IMG/VR virus record: IMGVR_UViG_3300048597_000210
Coordinates: 1 to 33,433 of that record
Source: a virus
Length of the DNA stretch: 33,433 bases
Strand: one strand, 5' to 3'
Position 1 is the first letter of the stretch. Each line of letters begins with the position of its first letter. Below, piece after piece: positions 22,158 through 28,498 of this stretch. The position numbers were made by a program, and so were the translations under genes. The notes under the pieces were generated by a model. The model made no database searches. It was not told where the DNA came from and saw only the letters and a program-made list of their open reading frames with translations.

Positions 22158-22531
22158 GGCGTCACCGCCTCGCGCGCTTGAAAGCCGCCGTTGCTCGCCG
22201 CACGCAGAATTCCGCCGCCGCTGTCCAGCGACGGCCTATCCATGTCCACATTCATCCGCCCCCGTTGGGTAATTTCGTCTGCCTCGGCGCACAGCCGGAC
22301 AATCTGCTCAGTGACAAGCGCCAGCCGCGCGCGGTCCGCACGCGCGGCACGTTCTGCATCGGCGGCAAAAGCGCCATCTTCGTAGGCGTGGCGCGCGGCG
22401 CGCTCGGACATCCCAATCTGTTCGGCCGCGAGGTAGATGCCGCGCTTGATGCCGTGCACCTTGCAGTAGGCTAGGATTGCTGCGCGGATCGCACTGCGAT
22501 GGGTAATCCGTTCCCGTGCGTCGGCGCCCAT
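22154..22531 (-). CDS. Helix-turn-helix early regulator candidate
   Basis: 125 residues from the ATG at 22531, which overlaps the HNH stop by one base (TGATG). Residues 25-55 (HGIKRGIYLAAEQIGMSERA, then ARHAYEDGAF) look like a helix-turn-helix, and a long charged helix follows (ERAARADRARLALVTEQIVR). Third in the operon behind cro, in the slot where lambdoid phages keep CII-type regulators. Homology to CII is not claimed. Confidence 0.6.
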   Translation of the reverse strand: MGADARERITHRSAIRAAILAYCKVHGIKRGIYLAAEQIGMSERAARHAYEDGAFAADAERAARADRARLALVTEQIVRLCAEADEITQRGRMNVDMDRPSLDSGGGILRAASNGGFQAREAVTP

Positions 22532-23061
22532 CACGCGGCATCCTTGCGGGCATGGAAAGCAAGCCTTCGCCACGTGACGCCGGTAGCAATCCTCGCGACG
22601 GTCGTGTCCGAAACACCAAACTCTGCCGCTATCTTGCGCGCGCCCCAGTGGCGCAATCCGGTCCTTTGCGCCTCTGCACAACGGTGTTTGATCTCGTTGA
22701 CTTGGGCGCATGTCAGCTTAGCGCAGCCAACCTGCTCGCCCCAAACGTTGCGGCCCTTCGCCACAGCATCCATGGCGTTATCGCGATGCGTCCCAAGGAA
22801 CATGTGGGCCGGGTTCACGCACGCAGCCACGTCGCACCGATGGCAGACGACCAAACCGGCAGGGACATCACCGTTGGCGAGCACCCACGCGGCGCGGTGC
22901 GCGTAAAGCTTCTTGCTGCCCGGCCCTCCGATGCAGCCGTGGCCGTCGCGATGAAGCGCCCCGTCGAACAGCCAGCAGCCGGAATTCGGCTCAGGAACCG
23001 TCTTCTCATCCAGCCGTCGCCGAAGCGACGCTACTTCTGTAGGGGACCACCATGCAGACAT
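22531..23061 (-). CDS. HNH homing endonuclease (HNH_3-like) with C-terminal HTH
   Basis: 176 residues. The nuclease core reads NSGCWLFDGA, then AHRAAWVLANGDVPAGLVVC followed by HRCDVAACVNPAHMFLGTHR, with the Cys/His cluster and NPAH element of HNH_3-type phage endonucleases. The C-terminus AKLTCAQVNEIKHRC, then KIAAEFGVSDTTVARI and TWRRL matches the arrangement in the two other HNH genes of the window. Start and stop each overlap neighbours by one base (TGATG twice), placing it exactly between cro and the next regulator. Confidence 0.88.
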   Translation of the reverse strand: MSAWWSPTEVASLRRRLDEKTVPEPNSGCWLFDGALHRDGHGCIGGPGSKKLYAHRAAWVLANGDVPAGLVVCHRCDVAACVNPAHMFLGTHRDNAMDAVAKGRNVWGEQVGCAKLTCAQVNEIKHRCAEAQRTGLRHWGARKIAAEFGVSDTTVARIATGVTWRRLAFHARKDAA

Positions 23062-23249
23062 CAGGCGGCCCTCGCCTTGGCCGCGCTCTCAGCGAGGTAG
23101 GCTTGCAGCGCAACCTTCACAGCTTCGCGCCGGTCATCCGGGATGCCGCGCTTCTTCCACTGCGACACAGCCGCGTCGGAAATGCTCAGGGCGCGGGCGA
23201 CAGCGGTGACCGCTCCCCGCGTCGTGTAGAGGGTCGTCCTGATGTCCAT
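23061..23249 (-). CDS. Cro-like repressor
   Basis: 62 residues from the ATG at 23249; the in-frame TTG at 23255 lies between the -10 and this ATG. The helix-turn-helix is clear: GAVTAVARALSISDAAVSQW, then KKRGIPDDRREAVKVALQAY. The composition and size fit Cro-type regulators, which bind the immunity operators as dimers and turn down early transcription. It is the first gene of the leftward operon, divergent from the CI-like gene. The predicted start of its transcript falls on its ATG, so it may be translated from a leaderless mRNA. Confidence 0.82.
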   Translation of the reverse strand: MDIRTTLYTTRGAVTAVARALSISDAAVSQWKKRGIPDDRREAVKVALQAYLAESAAKARAA

Positions 23250-23284
23250 GGCCAAACGTTAGGCCGCCTAATGATCGGATGCAA
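23247..23284 (-). promoter_or_regulatory. Leftward early promoter with operator OL
   Basis: On the minus strand TTGCAT (23284-23279) and TAACGT (23261-23256) are separated by exactly 17 bp. A 13-bp palindrome TTAGGCNGCCTAA (23259-23271) fills the spacer and runs into the -10 box. The first base seven positions past the -10 is the A of the cro ATG. A repressor bound here would block RNA polymerase directly. Confidence 0.72.
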
Positions 23285-23334
23285 GGGCAAACTAAGCGCG
23301 ACACAGACAGTCCGCCCCCGCACACACAGTGCGG

Positions 23335-23347
23335 TTAGGCAGGATAC
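23335..23347 (+). promoter_or_regulatory. Operator half-site before the repressor gene
   Basis: TTAGGCAGGATAC keeps one full half of the operator (TTAGGC) but not the other, 4 bp before the repressor ATG. It could give weak self-control of the repressor. No convincing promoter boxes for this gene are visible. Confidence 0.35.
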
Positions 23348-23351
23348 CACG

Positions 23352-23717
23352 ATGTCAAAGCAGAGAGATCTGACGCAACGCGAGCTGGCGGTGATGGATC
23401 GGATACAATCTGTGATGTTAGGCGCGGGGCTAAATTGGTCCGCGCTTGCGGTTGCGGTAGGAAAAACCGCGAGTTCCGGCTCGCAGTGGTCTGGAAGGCG
23501 TTCCTTTCCGCGCGAGCAAACCTTATACCTGATCGCACAGCGGTTGGGGGTAGAAATGGGCTGGCTACTTACCGGCGACGAACCTACCGAGCAGCGGACG
23601 GCACAGACCGAGAACGAAAAATCAATGCTAGGTGTCATGCGTGAAATGTCGCCGGCAGAGCAGTCAGCGCTGTTAGCCGCCGCACGCGGGATCAAGGGCA
23701 GTCTGACGAAAAAGTAA
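23352..23717 (+). CDS. CI-like prophage repressor without peptidase domain
   Basis: 121 residues from the ATG at 23352. The N-terminal half carries an atypical helix-turn-helix with a Ser/Gly-rich turn (LNWSALAVAVGKTASSGSQW), then REQTLYLIAQRLGVEMGWLL and TGDEPTEQ, the usual end of phage CI-type HTH domains. The short C-terminus (MREMSPAEQSALLAAARGIK) resembles the helical tail of small repressors. There is no LexA/CI S24 peptidase domain, so RecA-triggered self-cleavage is not expected. It is flanked by the operators and divergent from cro, the standard immunity layout. Confidence 0.82.
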   Translation: MSKQRDLTQRELAVMDRIQSVMLGAGLNWSALAVAVGKTASSGSQWSGRRSFPREQTLYLIAQRLGVEMGWLLTGDEPTEQRTAQTENEKSMLGVMREMSPAEQSALLAAARGIKGSLTKK

Positions 23718-23727
23718 TGCGCCATCG

Positions 23728-23740
23728 TTAGGGCGCCTCA
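23728..23740 (+). promoter_or_regulatory. Upstream operator of rightward promoter (OR2-like)
   Basis: TTAGGGCGCCTCA matches the operator at 23762 in 12 of 13 positions. It begins 11 bp after the repressor stop and ends 8 bp before the -35 box of the rightward promoter, so paired binding with the downstream operator is possible. Confidence 0.6.
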
Positions 23741-23748
23741 CTTTGCGC

Positions 23749-23777
23749 TTGCCAACTTGAATTAGGGCGCCTAACGT
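23749..23777 (+). promoter_or_regulatory. Rightward early promoter with operator OR1
   Basis: TTGCCA (23749-23754) and TAACGT (23772-23777) are 17 bp apart. The operator TTAGGGCGCCTAA (23762-23774) sits in the same place relative to the -10 as at the leftward promoter. The 17 bases around the two operators, read in promoter direction, are nearly identical. The predicted transcript start lies about 22 bases before the first rightward gene. Confidence 0.72.
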
Positions 23778-23805
23778 CTGCGGCATCCACACCGGAGCCG
23801 CAGAC

Positions 23806-24132
23806 ATGGACTTGCACCACCCGGACATCGCAGCCGCCGCCGAGGCCCGCGAGCTGCGCCCCACTTACCGCACCGCGCGCGCCCTCGACGCCGACCGCGC
23901 CTGCAACATGCTCCACGCCGACGACGCGATGCGCGCGGCGCTGGACGAGGCCGAGGAAGTCGCGCGGCTGCTGGACCGGCACGACAGCGACAGCGGCGAC
24001 GATGCCGCGATGATTGACTGCTGGGCACAGCGGCTGCGCGCGATGGCCGACGAGATCCGCACGGCGCTCGGCGAGCCGCGCGTCATGAAGCACGGCGTGC
24101 TGGTGCCGGCTCGTGGGGCGCATGTGCGATGA
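23806..24132 (+). CDS. First gene of rightward operon (unknown)
   Basis: 108 residues. Helical and acidic (AAAAEARELRPTYRTARALD, MRAALDEAEEVARLLDRHDS), ending in a short basic tail (GVLVPARGAHVR). GGAG lies 10 bases before the ATG. Not recognised. As the first product after the regulated promoter it could be an early host-takeover factor, which is a positional guess. Confidence 0.65.
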   Translation: MDLHHPDIAAAAEARELRPTYRTARALDADRACNMLHADDAMRAALDEAEEVARLLDRHDSDSGDDAAMIDCWAQRLRAMADEIRTALGEPRVMKHGVLVPARGAHVR

Positions 24133-24458
24133 GCGGCGTTGATACGAGCGCCGAGGCCGTCGAACGGCTGGCGGCATGGCACGACAACGAAGCCGGCGCT
24201 TGGGCTGCGGACGGCGGCAACGTGGTGCTGGCGAAGATCCATCGCTTGCACGCCGCCACGCTCCGCGCCCTCGCGGCCGAGCGCGACGCGGCGCGGGCTG
24301 ACGAACGCGAGGCGTGTGCGCGGATCGCCAATGAGCGCGGCGCGTGGGCAAGCAACGACGCCGACGCCGACAGCTTGGTGGACAGGCTGGAAGCGAATGG
24401 CCGGATGGATATGGCCAAGGAAATCGCCGCCGCCATTCGCGCCCGGAGCACCCCATGA
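24129..24458 (+). CDS. Small helical early protein, 109 aa
   Basis: 109 residues, ATGA-coupled. Contains AEAVERLAAWHDNEAGAWAA and a coiled stretch (ALAAERDAARADEREACARI) resembling the common phage 'ERDAARADEREACAxI' motif shared with the gene at 27927 (EEREACAAEA). No enzyme motif is visible. Such proteins are frequent in alphaproteobacterial phages, without known function. Confidence 0.65.
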   Translation: MSGVDTSAEAVERLAAWHDNEAGAWAADGGNVVLAKIHRLHAATLRALAAERDAARADEREACARIANERGAWASNDADADSLVDRLEANGRMDMAKEIAAAIRARSTP

Positions 24459-24574
24459 GCTTCGGCACGCTGTCGCGCGACCGCGACACCTACGCGTCCC
24501 GGCTGGTCGCCGGGCTGATCCTGATCGCCGTCGCGGCGGCGGTCGCAATGGTGGCAGTGGAGATCGTGACGTGA
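24455..24574 (+). CDS. Single-pass membrane mini-protein, 39 aa
   Basis: 39 residues from the ATG at 24455 (ATGA). After a basic polar start (SFGTLSRDRDTYASR) comes one hydrophobic helix (LVAGLILIAVAAAVAMVAVE). The end overlaps the next GTG as GTGA. A membrane-anchored early peptide, perhaps for exclusion, but this is speculation. Confidence 0.6.
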   Translation: MSFGTLSRDRDTYASRLVAGLILIAVAAAVAMVAVEIVT

Positions 24575-24903
24575 GCGAATGGCAGAAACTGCCGCCGATC
24601 CAAGGCGGCGTTCACCCCTGTCTGTGCTGCGGCGCCATTGCCGCAAAGTTCCCGAGTGACGGCCGCGTGGCCGTCGGCTTCGGGATGGCGGCCCTTCAAT
24701 GCGACGGCGCCGTGAAGTGGCAGGAAGCCCACGACATGGAATGGGAAGACTGCATCACTGGCGCGCAGGCCGAGGCCTTCGCCGCAGCCGATCCCGACCA
24801 CGACTGGCGCATCGTCATTCATGGCCCGTTGTCCGGCCGCACCTATCAGCGCCACGCGGAAGGCGAGTTGGTGCTGGTCGAGAAAAACATGGGGTTCGCA
24901 TGA
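24571..24903 (+). CDS. Unknown early protein with CxxC, 110 aa
   Basis: 110 residues from the GTG at 24571. The N-terminal GGVHPCLCCGAIAAKFPSD includes a CLCC cluster. The middle is Trp/Asp-rich (WQEAHDMEWEDCITG) and the C-terminus beta-like (HDWRIVIHGPLSGRTYQRH). It resembles small phage proteins often seen among early genes of Rhodobacterales and Acetobacteraceae phages. No function is known to me. Confidence 0.6.
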   Translation: MSEWQKLPPIQGGVHPCLCCGAIAAKFPSDGRVAVGFGMAALQCDGAVKWQEAHDMEWEDCITGAQAEAFAAADPDHDWRIVIHGPLSGRTYQRHAEGELVLVEKNMGFA

Positions 24904-25139
24904 CCGCCGCCGACACGCACGCCGCGGACTGCCGGCGCCGCGCTGCGCTCATGGACAGCCTGCGCCACACGACGCGGCCGGACAGCCCTGTCCACCAGCG
25001 CGCGCGCCTGCTGGCCGAGGCTTTGCGGTGCCGGGCTGCGGCGTGGGTCAAGCTGGCCGAGGGCGACGCTGCGGAGGCGGCGATCCTGCGCGACGCGGAG
25101 GGCGCGCTGCTGGCGCGGACCAACGAGATCAGGGGGTGA
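24900..25139 (+). CDS. Small helical protein, 79 aa
   Basis: 79 residues from the ATG at 24900 (ATGA). Arg/Ala-rich helices (DCRRRAALMDSLRHTTRPDS, VHQRARLLAEALRCRAAAWV). Not recognised. Confidence 0.55.
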   Translation: MTAADTHAADCRRRAALMDSLRHTTRPDSPVHQRARLLAEALRCRAAAWVKLAEGDAAEAAILRDAEGALLARTNEIRG

Positions 25140-25141
25140 CG

Positions 25142-25453
25142 ATGGCCGAGACACTGACGCTCGACGGCGCCGTGGAGGCGATGGCGCGGGCGCTCCAGCC
25201 CTACGCATGGAAGGTTGATCCCGATGAGGCGTTGTGGGTGGATGACCGCCGGGCACTCCTGCGCATGCAAGCCCGCGCCGCGCTCGCCGCGCTGGCGAAG
25301 GCGATAAGTGTGTCTCCTGACCGCCTGCGAGACGAGGCCGACTGGTTTCAGGAAAGCACCAGCTATCTTGAGGCCGCCGAGGTTGACGGGTTCCGTGGCG
25401 TTGACCCGGTCGCCGCCCTCCTGCGCGTGCTCGCGGAGGCGTCCGATGCGTGA
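25142..25453 (+). CDS. Small early protein, 103 aa
   Basis: 103 residues from the ATG at 25142, 2 bp after the previous stop. Opens LTLDGAVEAMARALQPYAWK and continues LRMQARAALAALAKAISVSP, a pattern of small phage proteins with repeated Ala helices. The acidic end (VDPVAALLRVLAEASDA) overlaps the next gene by 8 bp. No known function. Confidence 0.6.
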   Translation: MAETLTLDGAVEAMARALQPYAWKVDPDEALWVDDRRALLRMQARAALAALAKAISVSPDRLRDEADWFQESTSYLEAAEVDGFRGVDPVAALLRVLAEASDA

Positions 25454-25592
25454 CCTGAACCCCGGCCCGCTGCTCGGGCTGATCACGCTCGGCATCTCCG
25501 GCGCGCTGATGTGGCATCTCCTCACGCGCGGCGAGGAACTGCTGCGCGAAGTGCTGTTCCCGGTGCTGGTGTTCGCGGAACTGGCCCGATGA
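25446..25592 (+). CDS. Small membrane protein, 48 aa
   Basis: 48 residues from the ATG at 25446. Two hydrophobic runs (PLLGLITLGISGALMWHLL and LREVLFPVLVFAELA) separated by TRGEEL. The stop overlaps the exonuclease start (ATGA). Likely membrane-associated; function unknown. Confidence 0.55.
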   Translation: MRDLNPGPLLGLITLGISGALMWHLLTRGEELLREVLFPVLVFAELAR

Positions 25593-26269
25593 CGATCACG
25601 ATCCACCCCGAGGTCGTGCAGGGCAGCGACGAATGGCTGGCCATGCGGTGCGGCCTGCTGACCGCATCCGAGATGAAGCTGATCCTCACGCCTACGCTCA
25701 AGATCGCCGGGAACGACAAGCAGAAGGCGCATCTGTGGGAACTCGCGGCGCAGCGGATCACCGGCTACGTCGAGCCCGCCTTTATCAGCGATGACATGCT
25801 GCGCGGCCAGAATGACGAGATCGAGGCCCGCATCCTCTACGCCGAGCGATACGCGCCTGTGCAGGAGGTCGGCTTCGTCACCAACGATGAGTGGGGCTTT
25901 ACGCTCGGCTGCTCGCCGGACGGCTTGGTTGGCGACGATGGCATGATCGAGTGCAAGAGCCGCCGCCAGCGGTTCCAGATCGAGACCATCGTTAGCCGGA
26001 TGATGCCCGCCGACTACGTGTTGCAGGTCCAGACGGCGCTACTCGTGACCGGCCGTGCCTGGTGCGATTTCGTTAGCTACTCGGGCGGGCTGCCGATGGT
26101 GACGATCCGGGTCTTTCCCGACGCCAAGGTGCAGGAAGCAATCATCGAGGCCGCGACGGTATTCCACGAGACGCTGAACGCGCTGCTGGACAGCTACGCA
26201 AGCGCGCTGGCGTCCGAAATGCGGCTGATCCCGACCGAACGCAGGATTGAGGAGGAGATGCACCTGTGA
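25589..26269 (+). CDS. YqaJ/lambda-type recombination exonuclease
   Basis: 226 residues. The family layout is complete: GSDEWLAMRCGLLTASEMKL near the N-terminus, a Glu helix (GQNDEIEARILYAERYA), the catalytic GCSPDGLVGDDGMIECKSRR with Asp111, Glu121 and Lys123, and the QVQTALLVTGRAWCDFVSY strand and helix. These enzymes chew 5' ends of double-stranded DNA and pass the 3' single strand to an annealing protein. It is followed directly by an unknown 213-residue protein and SSB, so the three probably form a recombination module. Confidence 0.9.
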   Translation: MTITIHPEVVQGSDEWLAMRCGLLTASEMKLILTPTLKIAGNDKQKAHLWELAAQRITGYVEPAFISDDMLRGQNDEIEARILYAERYAPVQEVGFVTNDEWGFTLGCSPDGLVGDDGMIECKSRRQRFQIETIVSRMMPADYVLQVQTALLVTGRAWCDFVSYSGGLPMVTIRVFPDAKVQEAIIEAATVFHETLNALLDSYASALASEMRLIPTERRIEEEMHL

Positions 26270-26907
26270 ACATCACCGACACCATAGAGCCGAAGGTGGA
26301 CCAGCTCACGGCGGACCATCTGATCGGGCGCACGCTCACCATCCGCGTGACAGACGTTCGCCTTGCCGCCGGGGATCAGCCCTGCGAAATCGGCTATGAA
26401 GGCGACAACGGCCTGCCCTACCGGCCCGGCAAGTCCATGCGGCGGGTGCTGGTGCATGTGTGGGGTGGCGACGTGAAGCAATACGTCGGCCGGTCCATGA
26501 CGCTCTACCGCGACGATGACGTGCAATTTGGCGGGCTCAAGGTCGGTGGCATCCGCATCTCGCACATGAGCCACATCACCGCGCCCGTTACGCTGGCCCT
26601 GACCGCGAAGAAGGGCAGCAAGAAGGCGTTCAAGGTGCAGCCGCTGGTGCTGCCGCAGGAGCCGGCAAAGCTGGCGCTGCTCGGCCCGGACGGCGCCAAG
26701 GTTTACCGCGTCGCGCCCGCGCAGTGGGTGGCGAAGGTGATCGGCGCTCTCGCGCAGATCCACGACACGGAAAGCGTCGAAGCGTGGCGTGACGGCATGG
26801 TGCCGCACATCGCGGCCGCGCGGAGCGCGGATGAGACGTTCGGGACCGAGGCCGAAAGGCTGATCGCCGAGCGCCTGGCAGAAATCAAGGAAGGAATTGC
26901 AGCATGA
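26266..26907 (+). CDS. Unknown protein between exonuclease and SSB (candidate recombination partner)
   Basis: 213 residues from the GTG at 26266 (GTGA with the exonuclease stop). The middle has YRPGKSMRRVLVHVWGGDVK, then YVGRSMTLYRDDDVQFGG and GGIRISHMSHITAPVTLALT, a pattern I recall from alphaproteobacterial phages without a named function. The N-terminus is beta-rich (RTLTIRVTDVRLAAG), and the C-terminus has AERLIAERLAEIKEG. It occupies the place where Bet- or RecT-like annealing proteins are found but lacks motifs of either that I can see. Confidence 0.75.
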   Translation: MNITDTIEPKVDQLTADHLIGRTLTIRVTDVRLAAGDQPCEIGYEGDNGLPYRPGKSMRRVLVHVWGGDVKQYVGRSMTLYRDDDVQFGGLKVGGIRISHMSHITAPVTLALTAKKGSKKAFKVQPLVLPQEPAKLALLGPDGAKVYRVAPAQWVAKVIGALAQIHDTESVEAWRDGMVPHIAAARSADETFGTEAERLIAERLAEIKEGIAA

Positions 26908-27368
26908 GCGGCGTCAATAAGGTCATCATCCTCGGCCGCCTCGGGAAAGACCCGGAAGCGCGGAGTTTCCAGAACGGCGGCAAGGTCGTGAACCTGCGCC
27001 TTGCCACGTCCGAACGCTACAAGGACCGCGAGGGCAACATGCAGGAGCGCACCGAGTGGCATTCGGTCGCGATCTTCAACGAGAAGCTCGGCGAGATCGC
27101 GGAGAAGTATCTGCGCAAGGGCAGCGAGGTCTACATCGAAGGCGCCCTGGAAACGCGCAAGTGGACGGACCAATCCGGCGCGGAGAAATACACGACCGAG
27201 ATCGTGCTGCGGCAGTTTCGCGGGGAACTGGCGCTGATCGGCGGCCGGGCAAGCGGCGCCAGTGACGACCAGCCCGCGCAACCCACGCGCGGCGGCGGCG
27301 GGACGAAGCCGGCGCCCGCGCTGGATGACTCGGACTCGATCCCGTTTGCTGCCGAGTGGCGCGCATGA
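26904..27368 (+). CDS. ssb: Single-stranded DNA-binding protein
   Basis: 154 residues with a good ribosome site (AAGGAAGG). The OB fold opens GVNKVIILGRLGKDPEARSF and includes TEWHSVAIFNEKLGEIAEKY, YLRKGSEVYIEGALETRKW and TTEIVLRQFRGEL. A Gly/Pro-rich linker leads to DDSDSIPF, the acidic tip that recruits partners. In most bacterial SSBs IPF is the last residue group; here AAEWRA follows. The stop overlaps the HNH start (ATGA). It would coat single strands during replication and recombination. Confidence 0.93.
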   Translation: MSGVNKVIILGRLGKDPEARSFQNGGKVVNLRLATSERYKDREGNMQERTEWHSVAIFNEKLGEIAEKYLRKGSEVYIEGALETRKWTDQSGAEKYTTEIVLRQFRGELALIGGRASGASDDQPAQPTRGGGGTKPAPALDDSDSIPFAAEWRA

Positions 27369-27934
27369 CCGGCTGGCCTGACGACGCGCGGCCCGGCGTG
27401 CCGCTGCACCCGGAGCGGGATGGCGAGGAATGGCGCCCTGTCGTGGGATATGAAGGGCTTTACGAAGTCAGCAGTCTTGGCCGCGTGAAATCAGCAGCAG
27501 CGGGGCGCGGGCGAGTGCAGGGGCGTGTGCTGCGGCAGTCCGCTCGAAATGCAAAGGGCTACATGCGCGTCAACTTGTGGAATGGCACGCAGCGCAACCA
27601 CTTTACACATCATCTTGTGGCGGCGGCCTTCATCGGCCCCCGTCCTGCTGGCTTGCTGGTGCTGCATGAGAACGGCCGTGCAGACGACAATAAAGCGAGC
27701 AATCTGCGATACGGGACACACCGCGAGAATGTCGCGGATGCTAAGCGGCACGGGACTTTCCGGCCCGGCCATGTGCGCGGCGACCAGCACGGCGCGGCAA
27801 AACTGACGGCGCAGATCGTTCGGGATATCCGGTCCATCTGTTCGCCACGCTTCGCGGAACTGGCGCGGCAGCATGGGGTGGACGAAGCCGCCATTCGGCA
27901 AGCGTGGAACGGAAGGACGTGGCGCCATGTGTGA
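27365..27934 (+). CDS. NUMOD4-HNH homing endonuclease with C-terminal HTH
   Basis: 189 residues from the ATG at 27365. The NUMOD4-like opening is clear: EEWRPVVGYEGLYEVSSLGR, then VKSAAAGRGRVQGRVLRQ. The HNH core is HHLVAAAFIGPRPAGLLVLH, then ENGRADDNKASNLRYGTHRE. The C-terminus AAKLTAQIVRDIRS, then ELARQHGVDEAAIRQAW and RTWRHV is a helix-turn-helix matching those of the other two HNH genes. It sits exactly between ssb and the next gene, with ATGA at the start and an 8-bp overlap at the end. Confidence 0.92.
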   Translation: MTGWPDDARPGVPLHPERDGEEWRPVVGYEGLYEVSSLGRVKSAAAGRGRVQGRVLRQSARNAKGYMRVNLWNGTQRNHFTHHLVAAAFIGPRPAGLLVLHENGRADDNKASNLRYGTHRENVADAKRHGTFRPGHVRGDQHGAAKLTAQIVRDIRSICSPRFAELARQHGVDEAAIRQAWNGRTWRHV

Positions 27935-28313
27935 GTGCGGAAAGGGCTGCCTGCCGCCCGCCGAGGTCGCGGCGCTGCTGGCCCGCGTCGAGCGCGCGGA
28001 GGCATGGGGCGCAGAGCAAGAGGAGCGCGCGAACCGGGAGACGGCGAACGCAGAGCGCGCCGAGGAGGACAGGGCGCACTTGCTTGCGCTCGTCAAGGTC
28101 GAACGCGAGGCCGGCCTGCAAGCGATCGCGGAGGAACGCGAGGCGTGCGCGGCCGAGGCGCAGGCGGTGGCGCAGGCGGCGATAGATGCTGACGCCGAGG
28201 AGCAGGAGAGACTTGGCGGAGAATACCCCGGGATGGATTTGTTCGATGAGGGATACATGAAAGCCGCGCAGCGCATCGTCTCCACCATCCGCGCGCGGGG
28301 AGAGCACGCATGA
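27927..28313 (+). CDS. Coiled-coil early protein with N-terminal cysteines
   Basis: 128 residues. Starts MCECGKGCLPPAEVAALLAR, a short Cys cluster, then a long charged coiled coil (ERAEAWGAEQEERANRETAN, AIAEEREACAAEAQAVAQAA) and a final FDEGYMKAAQRIVSTIRARG. The EREAC(A) motif recalls the gene at 24129. Function unknown. ATGA with the next gene. Confidence 0.65.
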   Translation: MCECGKGCLPPAEVAALLARVERAEAWGAEQEERANRETANAERAEEDRAHLLALVKVEREAGLQAIAEEREACAAEAQAVAQAAIDADAEEQERLGGEYPGMDLFDEGYMKAAQRIVSTIRARGEHA

Positions 28314-28498
28314 ATAAGAAGCCCGTGAAGGTGACTGTCTCTGATCCCGACAACGGCGCTGTGCTGGAGGAGACGGTCCTCGACAACAACTGGACCGTGA
28401 TCTGCGCCGGCAATCGCTACGTGAAGTCCATGCAGCAGATGGGCAGCACCGTGATGCTCTCCATTGCGGTGGTGAAGCCGGATGGAGAGCGCGCATGA
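28310..28498 (+). CDS. Small beta-rich early protein, 62 aa
   Basis: 62 residues of likely beta structure (KKPVKVTVSDPDNGAVLEET, VLDNNWTVICAGNRYVKSMQ, STVMLSIAVVKPDG). ATGA at both ends. Not recognised. Confidence 0.6.
   Translation: MNKKPVKVTVSDPDNGAVLEETVLDNNWTVICAGNRYVKSMQQMGSTVMLSIAVVKPDGERA

Noticed and set aside
23186-23725. Minus-strand frame of 179 codons covering the repressor gene
   Set aside because: It lies opposite the CI-like gene, runs through the operator region and has no domain; the repressor frame has a clear HTH and start.
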